64,000 nt of DNA from Actinospica robiniae DSM 44927 (GCF_000504285.1 NZ_KI632511.1:493372-557371), one strand, 5' to 3'. Numbered from the stretch's first letter, positions 8,830 to 17,646 are shown. The notes: generated from the sequence alone by a model not told the origin. A program made the numbers and translations.

Positions 8830-8841
8830 TAACGACAGTTA
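8830..8841. promoter_or_regulatory. Palindromic box TAACGACAGTTA upstream of the iron operon
   Basis: A TAAC-N4-GTTA palindrome 33 nt before the ATG of the binding-protein gene. It shares 11 of 12 bases with the reverse complement of the box at 4769-4780. It does not resemble the DtxR/IdeR iron box, so a different regulator is suggested. Confidence 0.45.
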
Positions 8842-8975
8842 GGAATGCTGGGTGACAGATCTGGCGGTCGAGCGAGGGAGAGGTGTCGCGGCCGTGAACA
8901 GGCGGCAGCCGGATGGTGCTGTGTGGATCGAGGGGGCGGCCACGTGCGGATCCTGATGCCACACCGTCGGCGGCG

Positions 8976-9374
8976 TCAGGCTTCCGTGTGCTGTACGTCT
9001 TTCTTCGTGGTGGCGAGGTAGGTGCCGAACACCCCGACCATGGCGACGCAGGTCCAGTAGGGCCAGGCCTGGTAGCGGGCCTGTTTGAACTGGATGATGA
9101 GTGCGGTGAGGAAGGCGAAGAAGCCGAGCGCTACCGCGATCTGGGCTCCGAGCGGGGAGTTGACCAGTGCGTCCGATGCGCTTTCGCCCAGTGCGGTGGA
9201 CAGGGCTTTGACGATCCAGAAGGCGAGCGCGACTTCGGGTACGCGCAGTGCGCGGCGGCCGGCGCCCTCGACCGCCGGCCCGGACGGCTGCCTGGCCGCT
9301 CGCCCGGTCGGCTGTGGCGGGCGCCACAGCGCCGGTCCGGCCACGTCCGCCTGCCGCCACTCGTCCCGGCTCAC
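8976..9374 (-). CDS. COG4705-like membrane protein, half-length
   Basis: 132 residues. VPEVALAFWIVKALSTALGE matches the start of the repeated unit of COG4705 membrane-anchored proteins. Two or three membrane helices follow before the protein ends in TYLATTKKDV. The usual family protein is about twice this length with two such units, so this is either a short form or a truncated copy. The GTG start at 9374 has GGAGG 7 nt upstream and an AT-rich promoter-like stretch with a TACA/TGTA palindrome just before it. The translation signals are intact. Function unknown. Confidence 0.6.
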   Translation of the reverse strand: MSRDEWRQADVAGPALWRPPQPTGRAARQPSGPAVEGAGRRALRVPEVALAFWIVKALSTALGESASDALVNSPLGAQIAVALGFFAFLTALIIQFKQARYQAWPYWTCVAMVGVFGTYLATTKKDVQHTEA

Positions 9375-9396
9375 GCCTCAACCTCCGCATGATATC

Positions 9397-9408
9397 TACA
9401 TAGTTGTA
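9397..9408. promoter_or_regulatory. Palindrome TACATAGTTGTA before the COG4705-like gene
   Basis: TACA/TGTA half sites with a 4-nt spacer in the AT-rich gap 23 nt upstream of the GTG at 9374. It resembles GntR/BlaI-type operators in general form only. Confidence 0.3.
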
Positions 9409-9544
9409 AATCTTATCGTGCGGGAAGACGCGCTATCGGCGGCTTCAGTTCCGCCGACGCGGGCCGCCCCGGCCGGCGCCGGTGTGGGATATGAGATCCT
9501 CGAGTCGTTCGCCGATGAAGAGGACTGCGAATGGGTGGAATACC

Positions 9545-10252
9545 GTGATCGAGCCCGAGTCGCGCGGGGCCGATGCCGAGCCTGCCGGACCAGGGCCGGT
9601 CACCGTGGTCGTCGTCGACGATCACGGCATGGTCCGCGCCGGAGTGCGCAGCGAACTGCGTGAGGTGTCCGCCGGCGCGATCGAGATCGTGGGCGAGGCG
9701 TACGACGTGGAAAGCGCCGTGGCCGCGGTGCGCGCGCTAAGCCCGCAGGTGGTCCTGCTCGACGTACATCTGCCCGGCGGGGGCGGAATCGAAGTGCTCC
9801 GCCGGTGTGTCAAGGAGCTGCCCGAGACCCGCTTCCTGGCCCTGTCCGTCTCCGATGCGCCGGAAGACGTCATCGCGGTGATCCGCGAAGGTGCGCGCGG
9901 CTACGTCACCAAGTCGGTCAGCCGTGCCGAACTGCTCGACGCCGTGCTCCGCGTCGCCGCCGGGGATGCGGCCTTCTCGCCGCGCCTGGCGGGCTTCGTC
10001 CTTGACGCCTTCCGTGCCGGCGCAGCCGAGTCGGCCGTACCCGCGCTCGATCCGGAACTGGATGTGCTGACCGCGCGCGAACAAGAGGTGCTTGTGCTGA
10101 TCGCCCGGGGCTACAGCTATAAAGAGAGCGCCCGGGAGCTGTCCATCTCCATCAGAACGGTCGAGACGCACGTTTCCTCGGTGCTGCGCAAACTGCGCCT
10201 GTCCAACCGTCGCGAGCTGAGCCGCTGGGCCATCGACCGCCGGATTCGCTGA
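9545..10252 (+). CDS. NarL/FixJ family response regulator
   Basis: 235 residues. The receiver domain (about 19-135) has acidic residues in VVVVDDHG and the phospho-acceptor Asp73 in LLDVHLPG. The conserved Lys lies in GYVTKSVS. A LuxR-type HTH (about 165-230, LTAREQEVLVLIARG to TVETHVSSVLRKL) binds DNA. I use the GTG at 9545 with GGTGGA about 5 nt upstream; an in-frame ATG at 9491 would add 18 residues. It converges on the sensor kinase at 10275, with only 22 nt between the stops. The pair most likely forms one two-component system. Confidence 0.9.
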   Translation: MIEPESRGADAEPAGPGPVTVVVVDDHGMVRAGVRSELREVSAGAIEIVGEAYDVESAVAAVRALSPQVVLLDVHLPGGGGIEVLRRCVKELPETRFLALSVSDAPEDVIAVIREGARGYVTKSVSRAELLDAVLRVAAGDAAFSPRLAGFVLDAFRAGAAESAVPALDPELDVLTAREQEVLVLIARGYSYKESARELSISIRTVETHVSSVLRKLRLSNRRELSRWAIDRRIR

Positions 10253-10274
10253 AGCCGTACCAGAGCACGGCCTA

Positions 10275-11531
10275 TCACTCAGGGTTCTGTGCTGCTCCGC
10301 GCGGGGCGGGCAGCTCGAGCCGGATCTCGGTGCCCTCGCCCGGAGCCGTGCGCACCGTCGCCTTGCCGCCGTGCCGCCGCATCCTTCCGATGATCGACTC
10401 GCGCAGGCCCATCCGGTCCGCGGGCACCGCCGCGGGGTCGAAGCCGATGCCGCGGTCGCGCACATACAGGAGCACCTCGCGTGGCTTCGACCCGTCCCCG
10501 GACACCTGGGCGAATACGGAGATGCGCTCGTGGCCGGCGTACCTGGCCGCGTTGGCCATCGCCTCCCGGGCCGACCCGACGCAGGCGATCAGGTCCTCGT
10601 CGAGCGGCGCGTCGCCGACGGTGACCACCTCGATCCGGGACCCGTAGCGGTCCTCCGTCTCGGCCGCGGCGGCTTCGACGGCCCGGGCGAAGGATGACGC
10701 GCCGCCGGTCGTGCGCTGCGTCCGCGGGCCGTAGAGCCAGGACCGCAGCTCGCGCTCCTGCGTCCGGGCGAGCTGGGCCATCCGGGCCGGATCGGCCTCG
10801 CTGTGCTGGATCAGCGCGAGGGTCTGGAGGACCGAATCGTGCATCAGGGCGGCCACTTCGGCGCGCTCCTGGGCGCGCAGCCGCGCCGTTCGCTCCTCCC
10901 GTAGCTGCCCTTGGACGCGGAGCAGCAACGGGAGTACCGCGAGCACGGCTCCGGCCAGCACCACGAGGGCGGCCAGCAGGACGCTGCCCATGGCCGAGAG
11001 CGACGTGCCGATCGTCAACAGCCTGACCAGCCCGCTCAACGCGATCACTGATCCCGCCGCGGCGCGCGCGGCGACCGCCCCAGGGGTGCGGCGGGCCGCG
11101 CGCCGCGCGCGCCGCAGCCGATCGCGCCCCGTCCCGGAGGGCCAGAAGGCCGCGAGGGCGATGGTGACGGCGATGGTCGGCAGTGCGTAGCGCCAGATCC
11201 GCCACTGGTCCGCGAAGCTGTCCCCGTCGAGCGCGATCAGCAGCCCCAGACCGACATACGGCAGCGCGGACACGGACAGACGCAGCCACGGCCGGGCGGT
11301 CGGCTCGGCGCCGGGGGAGGGACGGCGCAGCCCGCGGGCGATCCAGAGCACCGCGTACGCCGCCGGCCCGATCCCGTAGACGAGAGTGAAGACGGCGAAG
11401 GCCAGCCGAACGTTCCACAGTGCCACGCCGAGTCGGGCGGACAGGTCGCGGCACACTCCGGCGAGCAGCCGTTCGGGCTGTGCCCGGGGCTTTGGCTCAG
11501 GGCTCGATGACGTTCCTGCGGTGTCCGGCAC
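10275..11531 (-). CDS. PspC-domain sensor histidine kinase
   Basis: A 418-residue membrane kinase. The N-terminal PspC domain (about 18-70, LLAGVCRDLSARLGV) is followed by about four further membrane helices. The HisKA_3-type dimerisation helix carries the likely phospho-His231 in LMHDSVLQTLALIQ, and a HATPase_c domain follows with N-box REAMANAARYA and G-box DRGIGFDP. This is the standard actinobacterial PspC kinase that pairs with NarL-type regulators. The cognate one lies tail-to-tail downstream. The GTG at 11531 has GGAGG almost touching it, so the exact start is uncertain. The signal is probably envelope-related, by analogy with PspC. Confidence 0.9.
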   Translation of the reverse strand: MPDTAGTSSSPEPKPRAQPERLLAGVCRDLSARLGVALWNVRLAFAVFTLVYGIGPAAYAVLWIARGLRRPSPGAEPTARPWLRLSVSALPYVGLGLLIALDGDSFADQWRIWRYALPTIAVTIALAAFWPSGTGRDRLRRARRAARRTPGAVAARAAAGSVIALSGLVRLLTIGTSLSAMGSVLLAALVVLAGAVLAVLPLLLRVQGQLREERTARLRAQERAEVAALMHDSVLQTLALIQHSEADPARMAQLARTQERELRSWLYGPRTQRTTGGASSFARAVEAAAAETEDRYGSRIEVVTVGDAPLDEDLIACVGSAREAMANAARYAGHERISVFAQVSGDGSKPREVLLYVRDRGIGFDPAAVPADRMGLRESIIGRMRRHGGKATVRTAPGEGTEIRLELPAPRGAAQNPE

Positions 11532-11739
11532 GCCTCCATGGTCACACGTCCTGCCGCAGCGGGATCAGGGAAAACCCGGAGTACGCCTCCGGGTTCCGGC
11601 GCAACCGGCCGGCCGGCGGCTCCGGGAGAAATCAGGGTTCGCCGACTGTCCGACCACGATGAGTCCGGGCGGGCGGTCCGCGATGCTGAGCAGGCCATCG
11701 CAGACCACTGTTGATCTCACGGAGAGGCCGTACGAGGCC

Positions 11740-12465
11740 ATGAGCACCCACACCGATATGCCCGTCCGGGGCGACGCGCCGACGGGTCTGCTTGAAGCGC
11801 GCCGCGTGGTGCGCTCCTTCGGCAGGACTCCAGCGCTGCGCGGCGCGGACCTGTCCGTCGCCGCAGGGGAGGTCGTGGCGGTGACCGGTCCGAGCGGCTC
11901 CGGCCAATCCACCCTGCTGCACTGCCTGGCCGGCATCTACCAGCCGGACCAGGGCGAGGTGTGGTTCGGCGGGCGCCGGCTCGACACGCTCCCCGACGCC
12001 GAACGCACCCGGCTGCGCCGGACGGAGTTCGGTTTTGTTTTTCAGTTCGGCCAACTCGTGCCCGAGCTGACCGCCGCGGACAACATCGCTCTGCCGCTGC
12101 TGTTCAACAAGGTGCCGCGCAAGGCGGCCTACCGGCGAGCCGCCGCCTGGCTCGACCGGCTGGAGCTCGGCGGCCTGGCCGACCGGCGCACCGGGGAGGT
12201 CTCCGGCGGCCAGGCCCAGCGGGTGGCCGTCGCCCGCGCCCTGGCGATCGAGCCGCGGGTGCTGTTCGCGGACGAACCGACCGGTTCGCTCGACTCGGCC
12301 ACCGGCGAGGTGGTCATGGGCGTGATGCTGGATCTGGCCCGGGCCGAGGGGACTGCGGTGGTCCTGGTCACGCACGACCCGCGGGTGGCCGGTTACGCCG
12401 ACCGCCAGGTCGAGGTGCGCGACGGCGAGGTCGGCGAGGCGATGGCCGAAGGAGTCGGACGATGA
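11740..12465 (+). CDS. MacB/LolD-type ABC ATPase with Walker A Lys replaced by Gln
   Basis: A 241-residue ATPase. The Walker A motif reads GPSGSGQST (residues 50-58): the catalytic lysine at position 56 is Gln, encoded by CAA at 11905-11907. The signature VSGGQAQR, Walker B VLFADEP, D-loop and H-loop VTHD are all normal. It overlaps the FtsX permease by 4 nt (ATGA). The family drives extracytoplasmic processes such as peptide export or sensing rather than bulk transport. Loss of this lysine normally abolishes ATP hydrolysis, so the protein may be inactive, may be regulatory, or the base may be a sequencing error. The ATG at 11740 has only a weak GAGG. Confidence 0.88.
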   Translation: MSTHTDMPVRGDAPTGLLEARRVVRSFGRTPALRGADLSVAAGEVVAVTGPSGSGQSTLLHCLAGIYQPDQGEVWFGGRRLDTLPDAERTRLRRTEFGFVFQFGQLVPELTAADNIALPLLFNKVPRKAAYRRAAAWLDRLELGGLADRRTGEVSGGQAQRVAVARALAIEPRVLFADEPTGSLDSATGEVVMGVMLDLARAEGTAVVLVTHDPRVAGYADRQVEVRDGEVGEAMAEGVGR

Positions 12466-14753
12466 CCGCGATACTCCGCCTGGGTCTGCGCTTGACCCTC
12501 GACGCCGGCCGCGAAGCGCTGGTGCGGCTCGTGGTGGTGGCGGCCGCCGTAGCCGTCGGCGTGACCGTGCTGCTGTGCGTCGCGGCCGACTTCCACGCGT
12601 ACTCGACCACCACCGGCCGCGCGTGCTGGGAGTGCACGACCGGCACCAGCCCGTCCAAGGTCTCGCCCGACGGATCGGCCGAGCTGTGGAACTACAGCAC
12701 GGATGACTATCAGGGCCGCACCATCGAGCGGCTGGACGTGGCTGTGCTCGGCGCCGGCGCTCCGGTGCTGCCCGGGCTGACCCGGATGCCCTCGGCCGGC
12801 CAGTACTACGCCTCACCCGCCATGCGACGGCTGCTCGATTCGGTGCCCGCGCAAGAGCTCGGCAACCGCTACCCCGGCACCTTCGCCGGCCTGATCGGCG
12901 ACGCGGCGCTCTCCAGCCCCGACGAACTGGTCGTGGTGGTCGGGGAGCCGCAGCCCACGATAGGCGCGCAGGACTCCACCACGGCGGTCACCGCGATCGC
13001 GCACGGCAGTTCGGTGAACGTCACTGCCTTCGGCTACCGTTTCGGCTTCGGCCTGGTCGCCCTCGCGCTGTTCGTGCCGCTGTTGGTGCTGATCGGCGTG
13101 GCGACCCGGCTGGCCGCCGCCCGGCGCGAGACCCGGTACGCCGCGATGCGGCTGGTCGGCGCGACCAACGGGCAGATCGGCGTGATCGCGTCGATGGAGA
13201 CCTTCGCCGGCGCCATGGCCGGAGCGCTTCTCGGGGTGGCCGGCTTCCTGGTGCTGCGTTCCACCCTCGCCCGGGCCGCCGTCACGGGCCTGAGTTACTT
13301 CCCGGCCGTGGTCACCCCGACCGGTTGGGGATACTCCGCCGCCGTCGTGGGCGTGCCGGTCTGCGCGGCCCTAGGCGCCGTGTGGTCGCTGCGCCGGGTG
13401 CGGATCGACCCGCTGGGCGTCACTCGGCGCGGGACGCCGCGGCCGCCGCGGATCTGGGGCCCGATCCTGCTGCTGCTCGGCCTGGCCGTCTTCATCGCCG
13501 TGCCGGGGAACAGCAACACCTTCCCGCTCACCTTCCTCGGGATGGCGCTGATGATGGTGGGGCTGGTGGTCGGCGGCTCCTGGCTGACGGTCCGGCTCGG
13601 CGCCCTGGTCGCCCGGACCACCTCCGGTCCCTCGACCCTGCTGGCCACCCGGCGGCTGTCCGACGATCCGCGTGCAGCGGCCCGAGCCGTGAGCGGACTG
13701 GTCCTGGCGGTGTTCCTGGGCACCGCGATCGCGGCGATCGTGCCGCCCCTGATCTCCACCCAGAACCACGTCGGCGGCGGCACACTGAGCGGCGTGCTGC
13801 GCGCCGGGTTCTCCTCGCAGTCCACGCCGGGCCTCTCTCCGCAGGCCGGCAGTGAGCTGCTGGCAGAGCTCGGCGGCTACCCGGGGGCCAAGGTCCTGCC
13901 GCTCTACGTGGTGCCCCGGGCGGACGCCCGGTCGCTGCCGCCGGGGGTCAAGCTCCCGCCGGGGGCGACAATCACCGGCGGCTCCGGCGTGGCGTGCGGC
14001 GGCGGGGGCGGATGCGCCACCTCGCTGTCCGCGCTCAGCTGCGCGCAACTGTCCGCACTGCCGGCCCTGGGCAGCTGTCCCGTCGGCGCCGTCGACGTCG
14101 AGGGCGATTTCGCCAAGGTGCTCCTCGAAGACAACATGCTGAGTATCTCGCAGGACCTGCCGGTGGTGACCGCGCACAGCACCAGCGGAACCTACCCGCT
14201 CTCCACTCTCAGACTCGGCACAGTCCTGGTGCAGACCACCGATCCGGCCACGATGGAGCGGGTACGTACTCTGCTGACGCCCTACAGCCGGCAGGTCGGC
14301 GCGTCCACGCCGGTGACCTTCGGCGAGGTGGCCGGATCTCGCGCGGTGCTCTACAACGAGGCGCAGCACGGCGCCATCGCGGTGACCGCGGTGATCCTGC
14401 TGGTCGCCGCGTGCAGCCTCGCGGTCTCGGTCGCGGGCGGCGTGCTCGAGCGCAAGCGCCCGTTCACCCTGCTGCGCCTGACCGGCACACCGGTCTCAGC
14501 CCTCTACAAGGTCGCCCTGATCGAGTCGGCCGTGCCGCTGCTCGGCGCCGCGGTCCTCGCCGGCGCGGCCGGCCTGCTGGTCGCCATGCGGGTGGTGCGC
14601 CAGCTCGGGGCCACCGGAACGTCCATCGCGCTGCCGGATCTGACGTACGCGCTGGCCGTCGGCGGCGGCCTGGTGTTCTCGCTCGCCCTGGTCTGCGCGA
14701 GCCTGCCGCTGCTGCGCCACGTCACCGATCCGGACTCCGTCCGGTTCGAGTGA
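12462..14753 (+). CDS. FtsX-like ABC transporter permease
   Basis: A 763-residue membrane protein with a signal-anchor first helix (about 18-40). A large outer domain follows, then an FtsX core with three helices (about 190-330), another set near 345-430, a second outer domain and a final FtsX core (about 640-750). It is translationally coupled to the ATPase at 11740. It lies next to the PspC kinase/response regulator pair, a common arrangement in which the transporter is a target of the two-component system. The substrate is unknown; envelope stress or antimicrobial peptide defence is a family-level possibility only. Confidence 0.88.
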   Translation: MTAILRLGLRLTLDAGREALVRLVVVAAAVAVGVTVLLCVAADFHAYSTTTGRACWECTTGTSPSKVSPDGSAELWNYSTDDYQGRTIERLDVAVLGAGAPVLPGLTRMPSAGQYYASPAMRRLLDSVPAQELGNRYPGTFAGLIGDAALSSPDELVVVVGEPQPTIGAQDSTTAVTAIAHGSSVNVTAFGYRFGFGLVALALFVPLLVLIGVATRLAAARRETRYAAMRLVGATNGQIGVIASMETFAGAMAGALLGVAGFLVLRSTLARAAVTGLSYFPAVVTPTGWGYSAAVVGVPVCAALGAVWSLRRVRIDPLGVTRRGTPRPPRIWGPILLLLGLAVFIAVPGNSNTFPLTFLGMALMMVGLVVGGSWLTVRLGALVARTTSGPSTLLATRRLSDDPRAAARAVSGLVLAVFLGTAIAAIVPPLISTQNHVGGGTLSGVLRAGFSSQSTPGLSPQAGSELLAELGGYPGAKVLPLYVVPRADARSLPPGVKLPPGATITGGSGVACGGGGGCATSLSALSCAQLSALPALGSCPVGAVDVEGDFAKVLLEDNMLSISQDLPVVTAHSTSGTYPLSTLRLGTVLVQTTDPATMERVRTLLTPYSRQVGASTPVTFGEVAGSRAVLYNEAQHGAIAVTAVILLVAACSLAVSVAGGVLERKRPFTLLRLTGTPVSALYKVALIESAVPLLGAAVLAGAAGLLVAMRVVRQLGATGTSIALPDLTYALAVGGGLVFSLALVCASLPLLRHVTDPDSVRFE

Positions 14754-14756
14754 GGG

Positions 14757-15078
14757 TCGCGAGCGGGTGGAACGGGCAGTTGCGCAGTAGCACCTGGTCG
14801 GGGGCGGTGCGTTCGGGTTCGAAGCCGAACTCCTCGAGGCTGCACGCGGCCAGGCTCAGCGCGCGTTCTGTGCCGAGGCGCCCGGGGCGGTGACCGCGGC
14901 GGCAAGGATTTCGGCGAGCAGTTCGTGCCGGCGTTCGGGGATGGAGTCGCGGATCGCGTCGGGGGCGGGTTCGTAGAGCTTGGGGGCGCGCCCGACCTTG
15001 CGTGCCCGGTCGGGCGCGTCGAAGCGGGTGCGCAGCAGGCCGACGTCCACGAGCTTGTCGAGGTGGAAAGCGGCCCGA
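14757..15078 (-). pseudogene. Remnant of a winged-helix regulator, deleted and frameshifted
   Basis: Two frames together resemble a common actinobacterial winged-helix regulator. One frame holds AAFHLDKLVDVGLLRTRFD and SIPERRHELLAEILA (about 14880-15078). The other holds FEPERTAPDQVLLRNCPFHP (14757-14840). In intact homologues these parts are separated by about 50 residues and sit in one frame, and an N-terminal HTH precedes AAFHLDKL. Here the N-terminus, the middle and the frame are lost. The left break abuts the ribosome binding site of the DUF2231 gene on the other strand. Confidence 0.65.
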
Positions 15079-15088
15079 AGGAGGCACC

Positions 15089-15547
15089 GTGAGCATCCCT
15101 CAGCCCGACGCCAAACACCCGGTCTCGGCCGCACTGGCCGGGCCCTACGGCCACCCGATCCATCCGCTGCTGGTGACGGTGCCGATCGGCGCCTGGGTGG
15201 CCAGCCTGGTGTTCGACATCGGCTCGCACCTCGCCGGCGACCCCGGCGCCCTCGCAGCAGCCTGCGTGGGGTTCCTGGACCTGTTCGCCATCCCGGTCGG
15301 CACCCGCGCCTTCCGCACGGCACTGATCCACATGAGCCTGAACCTGGCGGTCACCGCCGCCTATGCGGGCGGATTCGCCTGGCGGCACGGCGGATACGGC
15401 CACGACCTCGCTGTCTCCGGCGGGCAGTTCGCGCTCTCCGCGGCGAGCCTGGCCGTGCTCGGCGTCTCCGGGTTCCTCGGCGGCAAGCTCACCTACCGCT
15501 ACGGCGTGCGGGTGGCCGACGAGGGGACCCAGCGCGAAGGGTTCTGA
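15089..15547 (+). CDS. DUF2231 membrane protein with a probable in-frame deletion
   Basis: 152 residues. HPIHPLLVTVPIGAWVASLVFDIGSH is reported here in two parts: HPIHPLLVTVPIGAW, then VASLVFDIGSH, the hallmark of DUF2231 membrane proteins. GFLDLFAIPVGTRAFRTALIH and two further helices follow. Homologues as I know them carry an extra helix of about 25 residues between the two blocks, missing here at GDPGALAAACVGF. The reading frame is kept. The GTG at 15089 has GAAGGAGG about 5 nt upstream. It may be co-transcribed with the damaged membrane gene at 15607. Function unknown, and the loss of a helix would alter topology. Confidence 0.75.
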   Translation: MSIPQPDAKHPVSAALAGPYGHPIHPLLVTVPIGAWVASLVFDIGSHLAGDPGALAAACVGFLDLFAIPVGTRAFRTALIHMSLNLAVTAAYAGGFAWRHGGYGHDLAVSGGQFALSAASLAVLGVSGFLGGKLTYRYGVRVADEGTQREGF

Positions 15548-15606
15548 CCCACGTTCCGACCCACCCGCATGACACACCACGACGCAACACGACGAAGGAG
15601 CCATAG

Positions 15607-16053
15607 ATGAAAGTCGCAGCCCTGATCACCTGGCTGATCACCGCGCTCGGCGGGTTCTACCTGCTGGGCACCTGGATCGCCCGCGGCGCCCTGCGCTCGC
15701 CCGGCGCCTCGCGCCTGCCCCGGCCGGTGATCTTCGGTCACTTCCTGCTCGCCGCGACCGGCCTGGTGGTGTGGATCGTCTAGGTCGCGACCGGCAAGAA
15801 CGCGCTGGCCTGGACCGCGTTCGGCCTGCTGCTGCCGACCGCGCTGCTCGGCCTGGCCATGTTCTTCCGCTGGCTCCCGCACGCCCGCTCCCGCGCCGCC
15901 GTCCCGGCCGCAGGCGGCGCGTCCGGGGCCGGCGCGGCCCCGGTCGACCTCGCCGAGAAGCACTTCCCGCTGGCGGTCGTGCTCGCCCACGGCGCCTTCG
16001 CCGTCACCACCGTCATCCTCGTCCTGATCGCCGCGATCCAGCACAAGGGCTGA
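15607..16053 (+). pseudogene. Membrane protein gene interrupted by an amber codon
   Basis: From the ATG at 15607 (AAGGAG 6 nt upstream) the frame encodes 58 residues with two membrane helices. It meets TAG at 15781-15783, then continues open in the same frame for 90 more codons with two more helices, ending at 16053. The sequence around the stop reads GLVVWIV-stop-VATGKNALAW, so the stop most simply replaces a Tyr codon (TAC to TAG) inside the second helix. The protein looks like a DUF-type four-helix membrane protein that often accompanies DUF2231 proteins. Readthrough, a sequencing error and true inactivation cannot be separated here. Confidence 0.7.
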
Positions 16054-16084
16054 CCGGCTCTCAGCCGGCAGTGACCTGGTCCAG

Positions 16085-16126
16085 GGGCGCGTCGGCGTCG
16101 GCGAGCTTCGCCGCGTCGACGCGCCC
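16085..16126 (+). terminator. GC-rich stem-loop after the membrane genes
   Basis: GGGCGCGTC (16085-16093) pairs with GACGCGCCC (16118-16126), with further inner pairing. It lies about 30 nt past the stop at 16053 and has no U-run. Confidence 0.4.
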
Positions 16127-16263
16127 GACCGCCGGTTCCCTCACGTGCGGCGGTGGGCGACGGCGCGACACGCCGCTGTCGGCGGATCCGTCGGCGCGCC
16201 GCCGGAACCGCGCCTCCCAGTGGGTTTAGATTCTCTCCAGCCTTATGGAAAGGATCTTTTATC

Positions 16264-17373
16264 ATGTTTCGACAACGCAATCGGCTGCTCGCCGGCGGAG
16301 CACTCGCCGCAATCGCCCTCGGCCTCTGCGCGGGCCCGGCGGCGGCCGCGGTCGCGCCCGACATCACCACCATCGCCTCCACGGTCCCGGGGAACGGCGA
16401 CGTCAACCCGTACGGCGTGGCCGTCGTGCCCGACTCGATCGGGGCGCTGCAGCGCGGAAACGTCCTGGTCAGCAACTTCAACAACAAGGCCAACCAGCAG
16501 GGCACCGGCCGCACGATCGTGCAGATCACGCCCAAGGGGCGGGTCTCCACCTTCGCCTACGTCGACCCGCGGCACCTGCCCGGCCGCTGCCCCGGCGGGG
16601 TCGGGCTGACCACGGCGCTCAGCGTCCTGCGTTCGGGCTGGGTGATCGTCGGGTCGCTGCCGACCAAGGACGGCACCTCGGCCACCGCCAAGGCCGGCTG
16701 CCTGCTCGTGCTCGACAGCCGCGGCAAGGTGCGCGAGACGATCGCCGGCTGGGGGATCAACGGGCCCTGGGACATGACCGCCGCCGACTACGGCGACCAC
16801 GCCGACCTGTTCGTCACCAACGTGCTCAACGGCACCGTGGCCGGCAACGGCGCCGTGGTGCGCCGCGGCACGGTCCTGCGCATCGCCCTGAGTATCGCGC
16901 AGCGCGGGTACGGACTGCCCAGGCCCGAGGCCGTGACCGTGATCGGCTCCGGCTTCCCCGAGCGCACCGACCCGAACGCGCTGGTCGTGGGCCCGACCGG
17001 GGTGGGTCTCTCGAACCGCGGCACGCTCTACGTGGCGGACACTGCGGCCAATCGGATCGCGGCGATCCCCGACGCGCTCAAGCGCACTCGCACCGCCGGC
17101 ACCGGATCGACCGTCACCCGCAACGGCCACCTGAACGGGCCGCTCGGGCTGACCACCACCCGGCGCGGCACGATCCTCACCGTCAACGGCGGCGACGGCA
17201 ACCTCGTCTCGATCACCCCGAACGGCACCCAGGGCCCGCCGGTGCAGCTCGATGACTCCGGCACCCCGGCCGGCGCCGGAGCGCTGTTCGGCATCGCCCT
17301 CAAGCCACGGCACGGCGGCCTCTACTTCGTCGACGACGCCGACAACACGCTCAAGCTGCTGCACCGTCGCTGA
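16264..17373 (+). CDS. Secreted beta-propeller (NHL-like) protein
   Basis: 369 residues with a clear Sec signal peptide (residues 1-29, cleavage near AAAAVA). The mature part has repeated blade-like segments such as NPYGVAVVPDSIGALQRGN, GPWDMTAADYGDHADLFVTN and GVGLSNRGTLYVADTAANRI. These resemble NHL/SMP-30 propellers. It is exported and probably soluble. No catalytic residues are recognised. GGAAAGG lies about 13 nt before the ATG at 16264. It stands alone and ends with a good terminator. Function unknown. Confidence 0.78.
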   Translation: MFRQRNRLLAGGALAAIALGLCAGPAAAAVAPDITTIASTVPGNGDVNPYGVAVVPDSIGALQRGNVLVSNFNNKANQQGTGRTIVQITPKGRVSTFAYVDPRHLPGRCPGGVGLTTALSVLRSGWVIVGSLPTKDGTSATAKAGCLLVLDSRGKVRETIAGWGINGPWDMTAADYGDHADLFVTNVLNGTVAGNGAVVRRGTVLRIALSIAQRGYGLPRPEAVTVIGSGFPERTDPNALVVGPTGVGLSNRGTLYVADTAANRIAAIPDALKRTRTAGTGSTVTRNGHLNGPLGLTTTRRGTILTVNGGDGNLVSITPNGTQGPPVQLDDSGTPAGAGALFGIALKPRHGGLYFVDDADNTLKLLHRR

Positions 17374-17397
17374 CAGGCGGTACTGCTCACGAGTGCC

Positions 17398-17433
17398 AGC
17401 CCGGCCGGGGCGCCTCTGCAACCCGGCCGGGCT
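17398..17433 (+). terminator. Stem-loop terminator after the propeller gene
   Basis: A 12-bp perfect inverted repeat AGCCCGGCCGGG (17398-17409) with 17422-17433, 12-nt loop, followed by GAATTCTT. It lies 25 nt past the stop. Confidence 0.7.
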
Positions 17434-17646
17434 GAATTCTTGGTCCGAGCGAAAACGGATCCGGGCCCTGCGAGCCTGACGAGGGAACCTGCGCGTGCTG
17501 AAGTTCTGCCGGCGCGCCCCACGGAACGTGACTCACGCCGTCCGGCGAGTCTCCATCTCTGCTCGCTGACACTCGTTTGGACGTGGCGTCCGCGTGGCAC
17601 AGGATAGGGCTCCGCCATACCCGTCCGTCCGTGCCGTGAGGTTGCC

